A stretch of DNA of 64,000 nt from Phoronis australis. Its lineage: Eukaryota > Phoronida > Phoronidae. Under the pieces are notes generated by a model. It worked only from the letters and a program-made list of their open reading frames with translations. It ran no database searches and was not told the origin of the DNA. Location: assembly GCA_002633005.1 (NCBI GenBank), contig NMRA01000232.1, forward strand, positions 298,866 through 362,865, given 5' to 3'. This document shows positions 48,101 to 59,084 of the stretch, piece by piece (within the stretch, counting starts at the first letter, position 1; each line of letters starts with the position of its first letter). The translations under genes and the position numbers were made by a program.

Positions 48101-51100
48101 CAAGATCCTGTGAGGAGTTTAGGAGATACAGCTGTGGACGCCGGACGGCAATGTGCAACCACATAAAAATATGTGGGCGCATAAAAACCCTTTGCCAAAT
48201 TTAATGACAAGAGTCACATGGAGCGTTGGAATGCGCGTACGACTGAACTGCAACTGGGGGAGTTTTAGTATTATAATAATGGCCATTAGATACCGCAGAA
48301 TACGTCAAGTCCTTCCGAAATTGAAAAGTCGTCGTCCCTGCTTTAAAATTTCACAAAAATCCGCGAAGGGACTCCAAAGATATACAGAGGCAAACATAAA
48401 AAACTAAAGTTGTCACTAGGAAGACACAGCGGTAGTCAGAGCCGTCCAAAAAGTGGTGGGCAATCATTGTTACATTCATAGCAAAACGCCTGCAATAGTT
48501 CACAAGGATCCTGCGAAGCAATCAGAAGATATAGCCATAATAGCAAAAAATACAAATCACCACTAGGAGGCGCCATTGTGGTCAGACCCGTCTGAAAATC
48601 AACACCAGCCGTGGTCTTCTCATCAGGAAGACAAATCCAGTTTGGCGGATAAAGAGGGGGACGCCAAAAAAAAAAACGGAGTCAAAATAAAAAATGGACG
48701 TTAGGTGGAGAAATACGTTAAATCCGTGCGAAAACGAGTAAGCGTCCAGATTCAAAATTTCACGAAAATCTGTTTATGACTGTGACGGGACGTTCGTAAC
48801 TTTACGCTTATTGTTATTCTTATTTAGTTGCAAATGTTCAGTTATTCTTATGCTGTCTTTGTTGCGTCTCAGTTCGCCTTTGTTACGTGGGCATGTGGGC
48901 GCGACTGTATGTGTCGGGCACTTCGCTAGCGACAGGCTTAGGAGAAGGGTGTTTCCTTCTTTCGCTTTCATGGAAAGTTGCTCTGTTACATGACTTCAGA
49001 CAGAGAGGTTACCGTAAACAGCTATGAGGGGCCAGGGTAAACAACTATAACAACTATCTTACGAATTAGTCAACACAAGCCTATAAAGTTCTCGAACAAT
49101 ATAATCATCACTATTATTTAGAAAATACATCTGGTCACTTACCCGCGACAACGGACAGACTTGACCCGATAGCTTGCACAATGCGCGTCATGAGCAGAAG
49201 ATAAAATGAATAGCTAAATGCAAAACCTGAAAATAGTGGCATAAAGACAATTAAGTCGATTAAGTCGAAACATTTCTGACACGAATTCAGACTGTGAACA
49301 TCCAACTATTTGAAACTGGCTTAACTTAAAAGCTATTAAGACTCGTTGACAAATGTTAAACTACAATGCAAGAAGGAGACGTTCACACGAAAATGCCTTG
49401 TTGATCATAGGAAGGTAATAACTATAAAAGGTAAAACCTTAGTTGCCACCGTTAATGCATTAAAAGGCGCTAACTGTAAAGCTGAATGATGCGAGTCGTA
49501 CAGCAAGTTTCTCGAGTTTATACAGGTTACAAAAGACCACACAAAATCATACAAGTGGGTCGGAACTTTACATCAACGCCGTGAATGGTGTGATTGGCCG
49601 GCGAGGCTGGATAGTTTAATAATATTATGGGATGGAACTTACCGTTTTCGTTACACAATTCATTTCTCTGCGAAAGTGCCTTGAATTTATGGAACACGCC
49701 CCATGTTACTCGACCAAACAACACAAACTGAGTTTTGGTGGGGTTTGCAAGCCTTTCAAACACTACTCTGTTCACGTAAATTGCAATTTCTATTCCTTTT
49801 GACGGTAGAAACTAATTGCTATGACGACAAGAACATTTTAAACCTACCCACGGTGGCGACAAGATTGGCAATACAGCCAACAACTAGCGGCCATTTATGA
49901 CCAAATCTGGAAAATAAAAACATGTCTTTAATGAAATTAACGAATGCATCAAGTGACTTTAAACACAGTTTTTTCCTATTACGAGACGGGAGATATCAGT
50001 TAATGTCGCGTAAGAATTTAAACTTAACTATTTTTATTTTGGAAGATCAGTAGGTTTCAAGTGCGTTTTGCTGCCCATGTCCGAAGTGATGTGCGTTTCC
50101 CTCAAAAGCAGTGAATTTTTCCCGATTAGTACACTTTGGAGGTAAAAGGTGTTTTTCATGACTTCATTTGTTGAAAGTAGTAAATGAAAGTTGCAAATCA
50201 AGAGTTTGCATACTCTTTTCATGAACGATTGGGAGAATTTTCTTGAAACAACCCGCTGACGGTATTCTTCTTAAACTGAATGTCGGGAATGCCACAGCGA
50301 CCATTGAAAAAAAGGTGGACAAGGCAGCTCCTATATTTGTTGATGCGCACCAGTTACAATCGATGCCGCACGCAATTTTGAAAATGAACTTCAGGTTTCG
50401 TTTCAAGCTTTACCTCTCTACAATAAAGCCAACGAATATATTGGCCACCATTTCAGTTGCCGGCTTCGCGCTAAGAATCATGCCTATTTCGCTTGCTTTT
50501 CTAGAGTAAACGGTCGCGTCGGATGCGTTATTGGCGAGCGACGGTGTTGTATTGGTGATGATGCTCTCGCTTGTAATCAACAATGATGTTCCATTATTTG
50601 CTTCATCAATGTTCACTAGCATGCTGGGTAATATCGGCTCTGAAATAGAAAGTAAGTAGGAAGGTAAACTTTCTTCAGTTTTTACACCGTATGACGTACA
50701 TACCGATTTTATTTTATCAAAACAACTAAAAGGAACAAATCGTTTTACTTTATACATGTATGTACAGTATATGCTATACAGTTGTTATCAAAAGATCTAT
50801 GATGGAATTTTGAGCACATTTTACGATGCAGAGAGTTTTTGAAAAATCACAATCTTGGCAATTATTTTGCTTCGAATTTAAAGAGACTTTACCGTTTGTT
50901 GCAAAAATAAATCCTCGAGAATACAACATACTATCAACACTATGTATACAAGTACGTATAAGACTAGTAGGCAACTGATTTTGCTGCAGGTCAACATCTG
51001 TTGGCTGTGCTTACGAGACCATTCAAAAGTATAACAGGGGGTTCTTTTTCTTAATTTAATTAACTATCCATTAAACAGACCATCAACAACAGTGACGTAT

Positions 51101-52878
51101 ATGGAGAGTGATCCACAAAGCGCCCTATTGAAAGGTTCATTTTAAATTCGAAATTAATAAAAAATCCTTGTTTTTCAAGTGAATCAAATAAGACAGAACA
51201 CTAAGAAGCAGCGGATAAAAATCCTTGAGGTCGACTTTTTCACGAAACTGAGACAAGCACATGGACAATGCAGACGAGACCCAAGCAGAATATCCATCAG
51301 AGACTGCCTCTAAGCGAGCAAAAAGCCAATCCGTTGCGATTACTGAGCATGCAATACCCGAAACTATCCCTGAGGAAGGAAAATTTCACCCGAGGCGATC
51401 ACTGGGCAGGAGTCAGCGGGACGATCAATGAGCGGGAAAGCTACCCACCCGAGACGACAATCTGAGCGGTTAAATGCTCACCAGAGACGATGTCTGAGCG
51501 GGCGATCATTACCTAGTCGAGACAATGATGCCTGCCAACGCTTTTTGTACTTTTGTCATAAGAATTGTTAAAAAGTTGACGAAGCAATGACTTACTAGAC
51601 GGATGGGGACTATTTCGGAAAGTACCGTTTTACACTTCTGGCACGGGGCGAATGTACTTATTTTTTCAGTTTTAGTCCTCAGAAGAACCTTTAAAATGCG
51701 TCAAGTTTATCGATGACACGTCAAAGGAGATGTTGCGGAACAACACTTATAGCAGATAAACTGCAAATAAAGTCATTTGGCGTAAAAAGCAACACGATGT
51801 CTAAGACAACTTAAGAGTACGTACATATTACAATAAATGTTTAATTTCAAAACAATCTTCGTTTTTATATTATCATCCACGTTAAATGAAAATTCAAGCA
51901 AATTTAAAATTAAGGAAAAAACAAATCGTCACCTCAGGTGCCACCGTAATCGTGTTGAATTTTGTAATCTCAAGTGCACAGTCCACCTGCCACTTGTTCC
52001 CTCTTAAAACAGGGAGGGGGCAAGTTTGTGAAAGTGTCCAGTGGGGACTTTTTGTGTACACAAAAAATCACTTGAGGAAAATCGTCATTTCTGAAAGAGA
52101 CCCACGTGTTTGGATTTACGATCGCGAAAAGGTAACGATTGTGGGGAAAAAGCGCAGTGTTAGCACTACGGCGTAGTATCACAAATACGTCAAAGGCGTC
52201 ATGTGGTCATCACTCAGTCACCACGGCTCGCTGGTACCCTGCGTGCTTAGCCCAGGCGGCACGCAGGGAACCAGCAAGTTACCACGGTGGAACAGCGTCT
52301 CGGTTAATGTCTAGACTTTGTCCCTTGTGCGGAGGCCATGAGGGATGACGCCACTTGTCGTCGTTGCACTAAGTTCTGATCAATAACTTCAAAATCGGAT
52401 AACATGTATTTTTAATTTTGAAGGAACCGAGTTACCATGGTCATTTGCCTATATGTAGATCATTATTCTTGAATTGGCAAACACTGTTAACGGACGTAAA
52501 AAGTGACAAATCATGTACAATACACATCGATAAGCCACGTTGCTAATCGTCTGGCCATAAAAATCTTTGACACACCGAGTCACACCACGAGGTAAATAGG
52601 CCTACACTATACCCAGTGGGGTAAAATGATCCACCTGAAACGATATGCTAACGACGGCAAAATACACACCCCCGAGACCCATGCCACCCTTCTTGTGACA
52701 GTGTCCCTCAATCTAGACAACTGTTCTTAAATATAAGTCAAAACCTACCAACACTGGTGATTAACATTAGATCAAGCATCATTGCTACAAATACGATGGC
52801 AACAACCAGTTTCTTGGAATGACGGATTTCCTGCCAGCAAGAGTACCAGATCATCCTGCGAGGCCTTCGGGTGTTTAT
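36010..52878 (-). CDS. SLC18A-like vesicular amine/acetylcholine-type transporter, whole gene span with introns
   Basis: Fourteen exons on the minus strand join in frame. From the first Met (in the exon at 52749-52878) they give about 477 residues, against ~515 in vertebrate VMATs. The order follows SLC18A: N-terminal KK and TM1 with Asp28 in MMLDLML; a luminal loop with three N-glycosylation sequons (Asn51, 65, 73); TM2 with Lys94; RIVQAIGSS; GFPFGSTFYQYLGQKAPF; LLDPYIDVAL; the DLRH-S-YG motif; and a hydrophilic, acidic C-tail. These proton-antiporting major-facilitator proteins load amines or acetylcholine into vesicles. The large glycosylated luminal loop and DPYI motif favour SLC18A over SLC18B1. 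By my alignment the TM10 and TM11 aspartates needed for VMAT transport are replaced, so it may be a divergent paralogue. No symbol is assigned. Confidence 0.88.
36761..37420. mobile_element. Terminal-inverted-repeat (MITE-like) element, family A copy 2
   Basis: Ends GGGGCCCGTTTTGTGAAA and (reverse complement) GGGCCCAGTTCACGAAATT. It shares internal blocks with 6157-6571 and carries an extra ~140-bp piece around 37052-37190. It lies in the last intron of the SLC18A-like gene. No transposase. Confidence 0.65.
37531..37636 (-). CDS. SLC18A-like exon 13: TM12
   Basis: Encodes WLYRGTGVVLILFSFACVCF then KNLETDSKTKDPPLYQ. The first codon (W) is completed across the splice. Phase 2 to 0; donor GTACGT. 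Confidence 0.9.
37927..37972 (-). CDS. SLC18A-like exon 12: TM11-TM12 loop
   Basis: A 46-base exon encoding GPVFGGQLLNIVGFD, matching the family's GP--GG-----GF-W. Phase 1 to 2; acceptor CTTCAG, donor GTAAGA. Confidence 0.9.
38453..38636 (-). CDS. SLC18A-like exon 11: TM10-TM11
   Basis: Encodes YPLCENIWETIGPESLARIG, then LGVSLGVTSPLLAYLADLRH and HSHYGVVYGLYCFSYNFGLV. The YL-DLRH-S-YG-VY motif is diagnostic of SLC18A. The aspartates expected in TM10 (MVDSS) and TM11 (IADVA) are absent. Phase 0 to 1. Confidence 0.93.
38969..39099 (-). CDS. SLC18A-like exon 10: TM8-TM9
   Basis: Encodes GLVFVVASVCQCGAQTLTAI, then FSVSCGKWIFCCAGLIVYGT and GLLLL-type hydrophobic sequence. It aligns without gaps to SLC18A, but identity is low and cysteines are unusually many (five). 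Phase 1 to 0. Confidence 0.88.
39240..40045 (+). repeat. Satellite-like array with CTCF-core-like motifs, block 1
   Basis: Five diverged monomers, 144-160 bp apart, each carry a 14-mer close to the CTCF core: CCACTAGATGGCGC (39262), CCACCAGGGGGCAC (39406), CCACTAGGAGGCGC (39553), CCACTTGGTGGCGC (39713), CCACTAGGGGGCAC (39861). Monomers come in three recognisable types in the order a-b-c. The block ends with the hairpin CCACATATAAATATGTGG (40025-40042). Confidence 0.9.
40527..40622 (-). CDS. SLC18A-like exon 9: TM7 and loop 7-8; weak donor
   Basis: Encodes LCNMLVHVGLGVMCTASPAW then MMDSLKAEQWQI, matching the family's P-WMM------WQLG. The donor must be GTTGGT, which is weak, because joining there to the exon at 39099 continues G-LVFVVAS in step with the family. 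Read-through meets a stop. Confidence 0.88.
42218..42284 (-). CDS. SLC18A-like exon 8: central loop to TM7
   Basis: Encodes TKKSNVSEFFKMLLDPYIDV then AL. The LL-DPYI motif is highly characteristic of SLC18A. Phase 0 to 1; donor GTAAGT. Confidence 0.92.
42628..42674 (-). CDS. SLC18A-like exon 7: TM6 end and central loop
   Basis: A 47-base exon encoding ALRFVVKVPDTTKVML. It is supported by exact phases (1 to 0), a TTACAG acceptor and a GTAAGT donor. Confidence 0.85.
42956..43045 (-). CDS. SLC18A-like exon 6: TM5-TM6
   Basis: Encodes LGFPFGSTFYQYLGQKAPFM then FLAGLMFLDG, matching the conserved G-PFGS--Y---G--APF and LLDGA motifs. Phase 1 to 1; donor GTAAGC. Confidence 0.95.
43145..43196. repeat. 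GA-rich low-complexity run
   Basis: Purine-rich GAGAGGGAGCGAG-type repeat in the intron upstream of SLC18A-like exon 6. Confidence 0.8.
43450..44900 (+). pseudogene. Decayed non-LTR retrotransposon: reverse transcriptase end and RNase H remnants
   Basis: Around 43515-43757 a frame encodes CSRNGTSCNGEKCEAL and then LRHLDVFFNRQFNFTEHVNK, which is the NxxKC ... LG-----L-F-EH pattern of the reverse transcriptase thumb region in jockey/I-type elements. Around 44456-44580 ATAIIFTTDSMAVQTRI resembles the RNase H TDS motif. After a frame shift WTYVSGHADVVADEQGDHVA matches the W-YVPGH-G--GNE-AD motif. Frame breaks between the pieces show it is dead. It lies in an intron of the SLC18A-like gene, in the opposite orientation. 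Confidence 0.7.
45471..45580. repeat. CATA/ATAC microsatellite
   Basis: Mostly CATACATACATAC units with interruptions. Confidence 0.95.
45871..45963 (-). CDS. SLC18A-like exon 5: loop 4-5 and TM5 start
   Basis: Encodes GLALLACVYPNDEERVKANN then FAFAGLSIGII. The YPNDEER segment matches the conserved YTDD-ER motif. It follows a 3.2-kb intron filled by the CTCF-motif satellite. Phase 1 to 1; donor GTAAGT. Confidence 0.93.
45990..48760 (+). repeat. Satellite-like array with CTCF-core-like motifs, block 2
   Basis: About twenty diverged monomers, mostly 131-160 bp apart. Good core matches are at 46369 (CCACTAGGAGGCAC), 47027 (CCACTAGGTGGCGC), 47873 (CCACTAGGTGGCGA) and 48560 (CCACTAGGAGGCGC). Weaker ones include 46064, 46481, 46610, 46978, 47171, 47302, 47607, 47742, 48011, 48283 and 48411. 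The a-b-c order repeats every ~410-450 bp. At 48159-48176 the hairpin CCACATAAAAATATGTGG of block 1 recurs. The block fills the intron between SLC18A-like exons 4 and 5. Confidence 0.9.
49143..49226 (-). CDS. SLC18A-like exon 4: TM4
   Basis: Encodes GFAFSYSFYLLLMTRIVQAI then GSSLSVVA. The FAFS and R--Q-IGSS-S-VAG motifs are family hallmarks. Phase 1 to 1; donor GTAAGT. Confidence 0.94.
49848..49906 (-). CDS. SLC18A-like exon 3: TM3 start
   Basis: Encodes RFGHKWPLVVGCIANLVATV. The R-G-----P opening is the loop 2-3 motif of the family. Phase 2 to 1; donor GTAGGT. Confidence 0.9.
50414..50639 (-). CDS. SLC18A-like exon 2: luminal loop and TM2
   Basis: Encodes EPILPSMLVNIDE, a Ser/Thr/Asn-rich loop with NGT, NTT and NAS sequons, then EIGMILSAKPATEMVANIFV. 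The loop length and the Lys in SAKPAT fit SLC18A. Acceptor TTTCAG, donor GTAAAG, phase 1 to 2. Confidence 0.93.
52230..52275. repeat. GC-rich inverted repeat (hairpin)
   Basis: GCTGGTACCCTGCGTGC and GCACGCAGGGAACCAGC pair at 16 of 17 positions across a 12-base loop. It lies in the long first intron of the SLC18A-like model; role unknown. Confidence 0.8.
52749..52878 (-). CDS. SLC18A-like exon 1 of model: N-terminus and TM1
   Basis: Encodes NTRRPRRMIWYSCWQEIRHS, KKLVVAIVFVAMMLDLMLI and TSV. The Asp in TM1 and the basic pair before it match SLC18A. The probable start is the ATG of MIWYSC at 52852-52854, but the exon opens at a TTTCAG acceptor, so an upstream exon is likely (noncoding, or adding residues). 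A strong GTAAGT donor at 53511-53516 marks a candidate upstream exon whose frame would join openly. Phase 1 donor GTAGGT. Confidence 0.88.
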
Positions 52879-55800
52879 CTGAAACACACGGCTGTCCTTT
52901 AACTAATTGTCTTAGATCCATGGCACACAAAAGAATATTAAATATCAAATATTAACCAGCCACTGTTGTAATTAGCTTGATAGACCTATTGCCGTCAACT
53001 AACCAAGTAATTCTACTAAATCCTTAGAACGGTTTTATAGTAGTCATTGCCAACTTACCGTACATGTAGTTGCAGGATAGTGTATTGATGTTGACCGGAT
53101 TGAACTATCAATGAAACAACTATACTTTATCAACATTTCGTGTTCGTATGTGGAATTTTTTGTAACACAACAGTGTTAATGTGGAACTTTGGTTGCATGA
53201 TAAACGGCCTGTCACATACAATAGACTAAACAACTGAATACATAGTAACAAATAAATATGGGCCGATTAATCCGAAAGAGCGTAAACAGATATATACGCA
53301 TTAGACCAGAGAGGGAGCTAAAAGCAACAAACTGGTGTGTGGTCTCATTTCAATAATCAATAACGATAGTGACATCATTTATTAAAACTTCTAGAGATAT
53401 TAACGTACGCAGAACTCAAACCCCATATTGTATAATCATAGATCGAACGCAGTCATAATCTCAATGGAATACATGCATGAAAATGATACACAGATTTTGT
53501 ATTTTAGTAAACTTACCTCTTGAAGATTCAATCTCAAAGAAACCCGAGACGAGCCCTGTGCTGTTACCGTCTCTGGTCTTGCAATGGCAGTCCAAGGACC
53601 AGCTTTATTTCTTCAACCTTGCTGAAAGCGGTTACACTCAGGCCAACCGGCATAACTCTTTCGGAACTCAGTCATATGCAAAACACATAGTCACTGTTAT
53701 GTAATGAAGACAGAAGGTGGGGAGGCGTCATATTTGAAAGATTTCTTCTCTCATAGGTGCCAATAAAAGAAGGTATTCTTCACCTGTTTTTTCGACAATC
53801 CGTGGAGGTTTTTTCATACAAATATATTACTTTGGCTTTTGACTCTCGGAGAACCACCCACATCTTTAAACAGATTATCGTAAGTCAACTTAATTACTCA
53901 TCGATGATGTTGTGGAAATTTTTGCAACATTGGTTCAAATATACAAAGCGGTCGTCTCTTCACAACGGGTCTCAGTTAGAGCAGAGGTCTTGACTCATTA
54001 TGTTCACTTTAGCATAATTAATCCAAACGAAATCGATAGCTATCTTTATGAGATAAAAATTATTGTTACCAAATAAAACCAATAGATCCAAACTGACTCA
54101 TCGGGCGAAAATAATTTAAAGAAATGGAAATAATGGGTCAAAATGGACATAATGGGTCAGAGCAGAATCTCCTGCTAGAACAGGGTTGCGTTCCGTAGAA
54201 CCGAAAACACTTGTGCTGCACTCCCTTACCGCGAGAAATCTTTGCTCGTCATGGAACCGAAAAACTGAATTCCGTGTATCACATGATTCAACTTTCTAAA
54301 TCACCGCCAATATGGGGTATTGCATGAGATAGTTTCGAAGCGGTCCTCTAAACTCCGTCTATGACCGAATTCTCAGATATTGCGCGACTGCGTCTCTAGG
54401 TTTCAGGAACATGAATTTTATCTAAAAAGGTGTTTGCCGCAACAATTCTGTGCACTGGCCTAAACTGAAACCATCCATTAGTAACGTTGCGATCTTTATC
54501 AGACAATGAGCATACTTTGTTCCAATTGAAGTTGTCTTCGATAGTAAACTCCGTTTCCCATTTACGGTCTCAATTTGTTTCTTACCTTAATATCGTTTAA
54601 ACGCAATAAACGTGTCTTCGACATTTAGCATCCGTTCGAAAATTTATGATTCAGAAATGATTTCAGTGCACAAGGAACAACGTTTTACGAGTTTGGTTCT
54701 CACATCAACCTCGTACATCACAAGGTCCTAGAATCATACGACATTGCTATTAGAAGCGTGCATATCTCTTACACTATGGTTCCATCCTTCTCCTACCAAT
54801 CAACCTGCTGCAAAGCCACAGTGGCTGGTACACTACATTTACGACAATGCACAGCTGTGTTACAGAAGACGTATAAAATCAAAAATTAAAAAACGATGAA
54901 ATTTGGATAAAATTTCAAGACATCGAAACGAATTTTTTCTCGAAATAGATCAGTAAAAGCAATCCTGGTTGTTACAGCTGACTGAGCATCAACATTAAAT
55001 CTCGCGTTCACATTTCTTCATGCGAATACCTGAATAAAACGGGTGAAGAAATCAAGTCACTCACAAACCGTTGACTAACTTAACTCTTCGCTTGCAGGCA
55101 TGTGCGAGCCTTGTCGTTAGGTATCGCTGTAATCTTACGTAATGGAATATCATTTAAATGTTTCACACCTTTTGACAAAGGATCACCTAAATCATTTTCT
55201 TTACAGAATTTATATTTTCCTTGGAACTCCTGAGACATGACACTCATTAAGGTTTGGATGTATATGTGCAAAAATCTTCACACAAACTCGTTAAATAAAA
55301 TTTCTTCCGATTTTCTAGGTGCGCTGTACAGTTTGATGTCGGCTTTTATCTGCGTTCATATGATACATGGTTCGAAACAAAATTTTTAGAATCCGGAAAC
55401 TCCTCCAAAGCAATGAATAAAGCAGTGTTTCCATTTGTCCGTAATAGCACGTAAAGGGTAGCTGCGTTTCCTTATCAACGTACTGCGTTTATTTGAAACG
55501 AAATCGTTTTGACGTTGTCAATGACCAGGTTTTCTAAGAAACACGCTGAACTTTCGAGTAGCCTTTAAAGGCACTATTTCCGCTTCATTTTTGTTAAAAA
55601 CTTCATGAAACGGATCTTTACGCAAACACTTTTATTCGAAACCTAAGCCCAAATAATAGCCTTCGCCATGGCATCGAATTTTTTTATAATGAACTGAATT
55701 TAATACAGATTTTTTTAGCTTAATTTTTCATTTTGTGTGGTGCACCAAGAAATGAATGGATGCCGGACGAAGTGTCAATCGAAGATTCGAGTGTCGAATA

Positions 55801-56630
55801 TGAACTTGGAGTTTCGGTTAATCTCAAGATCGTATACAAGCCTACGTGAACTCGGAATACCCACTCAAATAATCACGTTCAAGCTACTATGATTAGTTAA
55901 CGGGTGAAATAAGTGCTCTTGGAACCAATAATTACAGAAATTTGCTACATTGAACAAAATATTCACCAGATTTCCTTAATGTGTATTTAAGTAAGACCTC
56001 ACGTTTACGCGATCTTCAGATTAAGCAAAATTCAAGTTCACGCATACCAAACAAGTAATGGCAGGCGTTCGGTATAAGATAGGTTGTCCTCCGTTGAAAA
56101 GGCTTGCTGATCGTCCTCAAGTTGACTATTACCGCCGTAAAGTTTGAAATGAAGATCAGTTTGGGTGCTGGACTTATCTGCGATCCCAGATGGCTGTTAC
56201 ACGGTCTCAGTAAGGAAAGATTTTGCTCGACAGGTAAGTCGTCAACGAATGACCGAGGCGCACTTTCAATGCTAACCATAAAGTTTTCTGAATGTTATGG
56301 TAGATTTATTTTACTGCCTACCAGTACACCGACATTACAATATTCCTGTAGTAAAATTCTTGGTGTCTTTGACTGAGTATTTTTTGCGTTATTTTACTGT
56401 TTTAGTTGTTTAGGCCACGGGCTCGGTTTCGTCCACTTGTGTAGTGGATTAATTTGAGCAAACAAAGAAGCCATATTTACAAGTGTTTCTCATGTAAAAG
56501 TAAGGGGACTCAAGGTAAGGGCTGTTGAAACCAATTAAGATTTGTTGTGTCATTGTGTGATCTAAGGCATAACAGCAATCCTTGAGTAATAATCATTTAA
56601 TAATCTTCTCTTTTCCGAATTCATGTCATC
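52879..56630. other. No gene recognised; probable 5' region of the SLC18A-like gene
   Basis: I see no domain motifs. A minus-strand GTAAGT donor at 53511-53516 may end a 5' exon of the SLC18A-like gene. The stretch 55568-55750 resembles 41500-41690 (both end near TGGTGGTGCACC/TGTGGTGCACC), suggesting a worn dispersed repeat. Confidence 0.4.
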
Positions 56631-56635
56631 TTGCA

Positions 56636-56870
56636 GTGTGTATAGAGACTGACAGTCTATACAGCCTGTTAGTGCTAGTCTTGATACTCTAGCAGCCCTA
56701 CACAACTAACTAGTCTTGTGGCTGTTTATGTTGACTGGCAGTCTATACATGTAACCAGTTAGTCCTACTTTTGATACTCTCTGCAAGGCTAACTGTGTAG
56801 TCTTGTGGTTGTATACAGGACATGCTGGTAGTCAATACACCCTGCTAGTGGTAGTCTGGATATTCCCAAA
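56636..56870 (+). repeat. Imperfect ~100-bp tandem repeat
   Basis: About two and a half diverged copies of a unit with GACAGTCTATACA, a GTTAGT-C-AGTCTTGATACTCT block and TAGTCTTGTGG. Confidence 0.6.
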
Positions 56871-57228
56871 TTGGTGGTTTGTATTAATGTTATTTGTTGT
56901 TCTTCAGGGCGTTGCACCAGTCATGACAGACAAGCATGAGTGGACTGCTCCACTGACAACTGCCAGCACTTTCAACTTGCATAGCAGGGAGTTACTAGAA
57001 GGTGCTGATGAAGACAAATGAATTGAGAAGGGGTCATCTGACCATGATGCATTCAAAAGAACCCAACATTGGTGAAGATTGCTTCGCCATCAACAGCAGG
57101 TACCTATTCTAGCTTTGGATAATGGCACATTATAGCATTCTGTAATGTTAACAGCAACAGAAAGTGTATTGTATTTACCGTCCAAGGTATCAGCAGCCAA
57201 TTGCCTTCTCACGTTAACATGGATTTGT

Positions 57229-57710
57229 TTTTATGTTGAAGAACAAGAGATGTGTTGAGAATTTTCAACCTGCTGATTCTTATGTACTCTGGCAAGCGTT
57301 TTGCTACTCTCAAGGCCTTGTGTACCGGCTTACCAGAATTCTGCTAGCTATCAAGGATCACAGCAGGCCAGTCCTGGAAGATGAAGCTGGCAATGCAAGG
57401 TAATTAATATAGCTGCGCCAAACATGCATTTTGGCTACTGGTGTGGCCACGACTCAGTATTCAAACGAAATTGTAAGTGTCCATTAGCGGGGTAGTGCTA
57501 AAATGAGTGATAATTTAGGACTCTGCTAGAAACAAAGGGGCAAACACAAAATTGAGATGAGAAGATGTGGGAAGGCCTTTTCTGTAATGAACAAGCCATG
57601 CCAAGTCCTGTTATGTCGCCAAGGCTACATCGGTGCAGCTTATGACAAAAAGGCCACCTGCAATGCTTACAAGAAAGTTGAATTTGATTGTTCCTTGAAT
57701 GGGAGATGAT
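57229..57710 (+). pseudogene. Coding-like remnant, family not recognised
   Basis: Two open stretches look like protein. At 57229-57400 a frame reads KNKRCVENFQPADSYVLWQA ... RILLAIKDHSRPVLEDEAGN and ends at a GTAATT donor. At about 57534-57710 another reads CGKAFSVMNKPCQVLLCRQG and ends in a stop. The phases do not join by one simple splice, so this is either a decayed gene or transposon, or a real gene with exons I have missed. Confidence 0.3.
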
Positions 57711-59084
57711 TTAAATAACCAAAAATTGTGACATATGAATTAAAAATGCCCGAGTGTGCTCCATCATGTCCTGTGTGGGTGTACATTGTGTGTTTATTTT
57801 CATCCATGCAATGTTTCCTTGTCCATACCTATGTCGCATGATATCTCAAGAAAAGTGCTGTAGTGGGGCGTAGGCGCACGTAGGCGCAGCCAACCACCTT
57901 TTGGCATTTGAAGGTAGCGCTTACGCACCGTACAGTGCTCAAGGTGATACGGTGGGCTTTGGGCACCTACTTACCACAAAGTTTACCACTTCAGCACTGC
58001 TCAAGAAGGAAGTTTTGTTTGTATTTTGTGCTGAAGTTTAGATGACAGCCTTGACTTTGAATTCACGGTCACATTTAGAAAATCAAGATTTTACTTGGAA
58101 AACATTTGTCCATGCAATTTTGTGTATTTACACAAAGGTGTAGGTGGCCTATCTCCAGGTGTTAGTCACATTTTGAAGGTCACAATATGCAATTACATAT
58201 CCCTGAACGTCGCATCTAACCCATCAACCAACCCGCAAGGGGTTACGTGTTGCCTAAGGTCACTGTAGCATTTTCATTTCATTGACCTAATAGAAATGAA
58301 AATACAAAGACAGTTATTTCTGTGTTCACAAAGGTTGAGAGAGGCTTTCATTAAGATTGGTTTCAAAATCATTACCATTTAAAATTATGAAAGCCTTGAA
58401 ACTATCACATCCTGATAGGCATAGCAGTGACACAGCTTTGAACATTAGGTGGCCTTCGGTCCTGGGCGGCAGCCCCAGGTGCAGGCCTTCATCTAGGTGG
58501 CATCTAGGGTGTCCAACTACACAACACGACATAAATTTAGACACATGAGGTAGGTCGCCCTATTTAGCTTTTGGACACCCAAGTAAAGTGTACCATTTTT
58601 TTAGCTAACAACAGCCCTGGAAGCTAACTGTCCTGTCCGAATAAGAAAGTTAAGACATGGTGTAAGATGGGATAGACTTTATTACAGACCACAGTAACAT
58701 TCCACACCATAATAGTGATTTGACTTAGGGTCATGGAAATAGTCAAGAGTAATTGGTCATGGATGCCTTCATTAATTAGAAAACTCATTTTGAACGCCCT
58801 ATTCTTTAAATCGTGTATGAACCACCTGCTAAATGCTAATATGTGTTGGGAACAATTCAGCCACCCTGTGACAAATGCTGTTATGTGTATTGTTTTCTCT
58901 TCTTGAAATGTGTGAAACTCTAATCACTTAATTAACTACATGTAGTATATTTTTATATTTTGAATAACGAAAACATGTTATCCAGTGTTTGAAACGACTT
59001 CGAAAAAGTTTCTAAAACACTGAAAGAGGTGCATAATGTACTAAGTGTTTGTAGAGTTTCATGTTTCACACTCTTCATGTTTCA

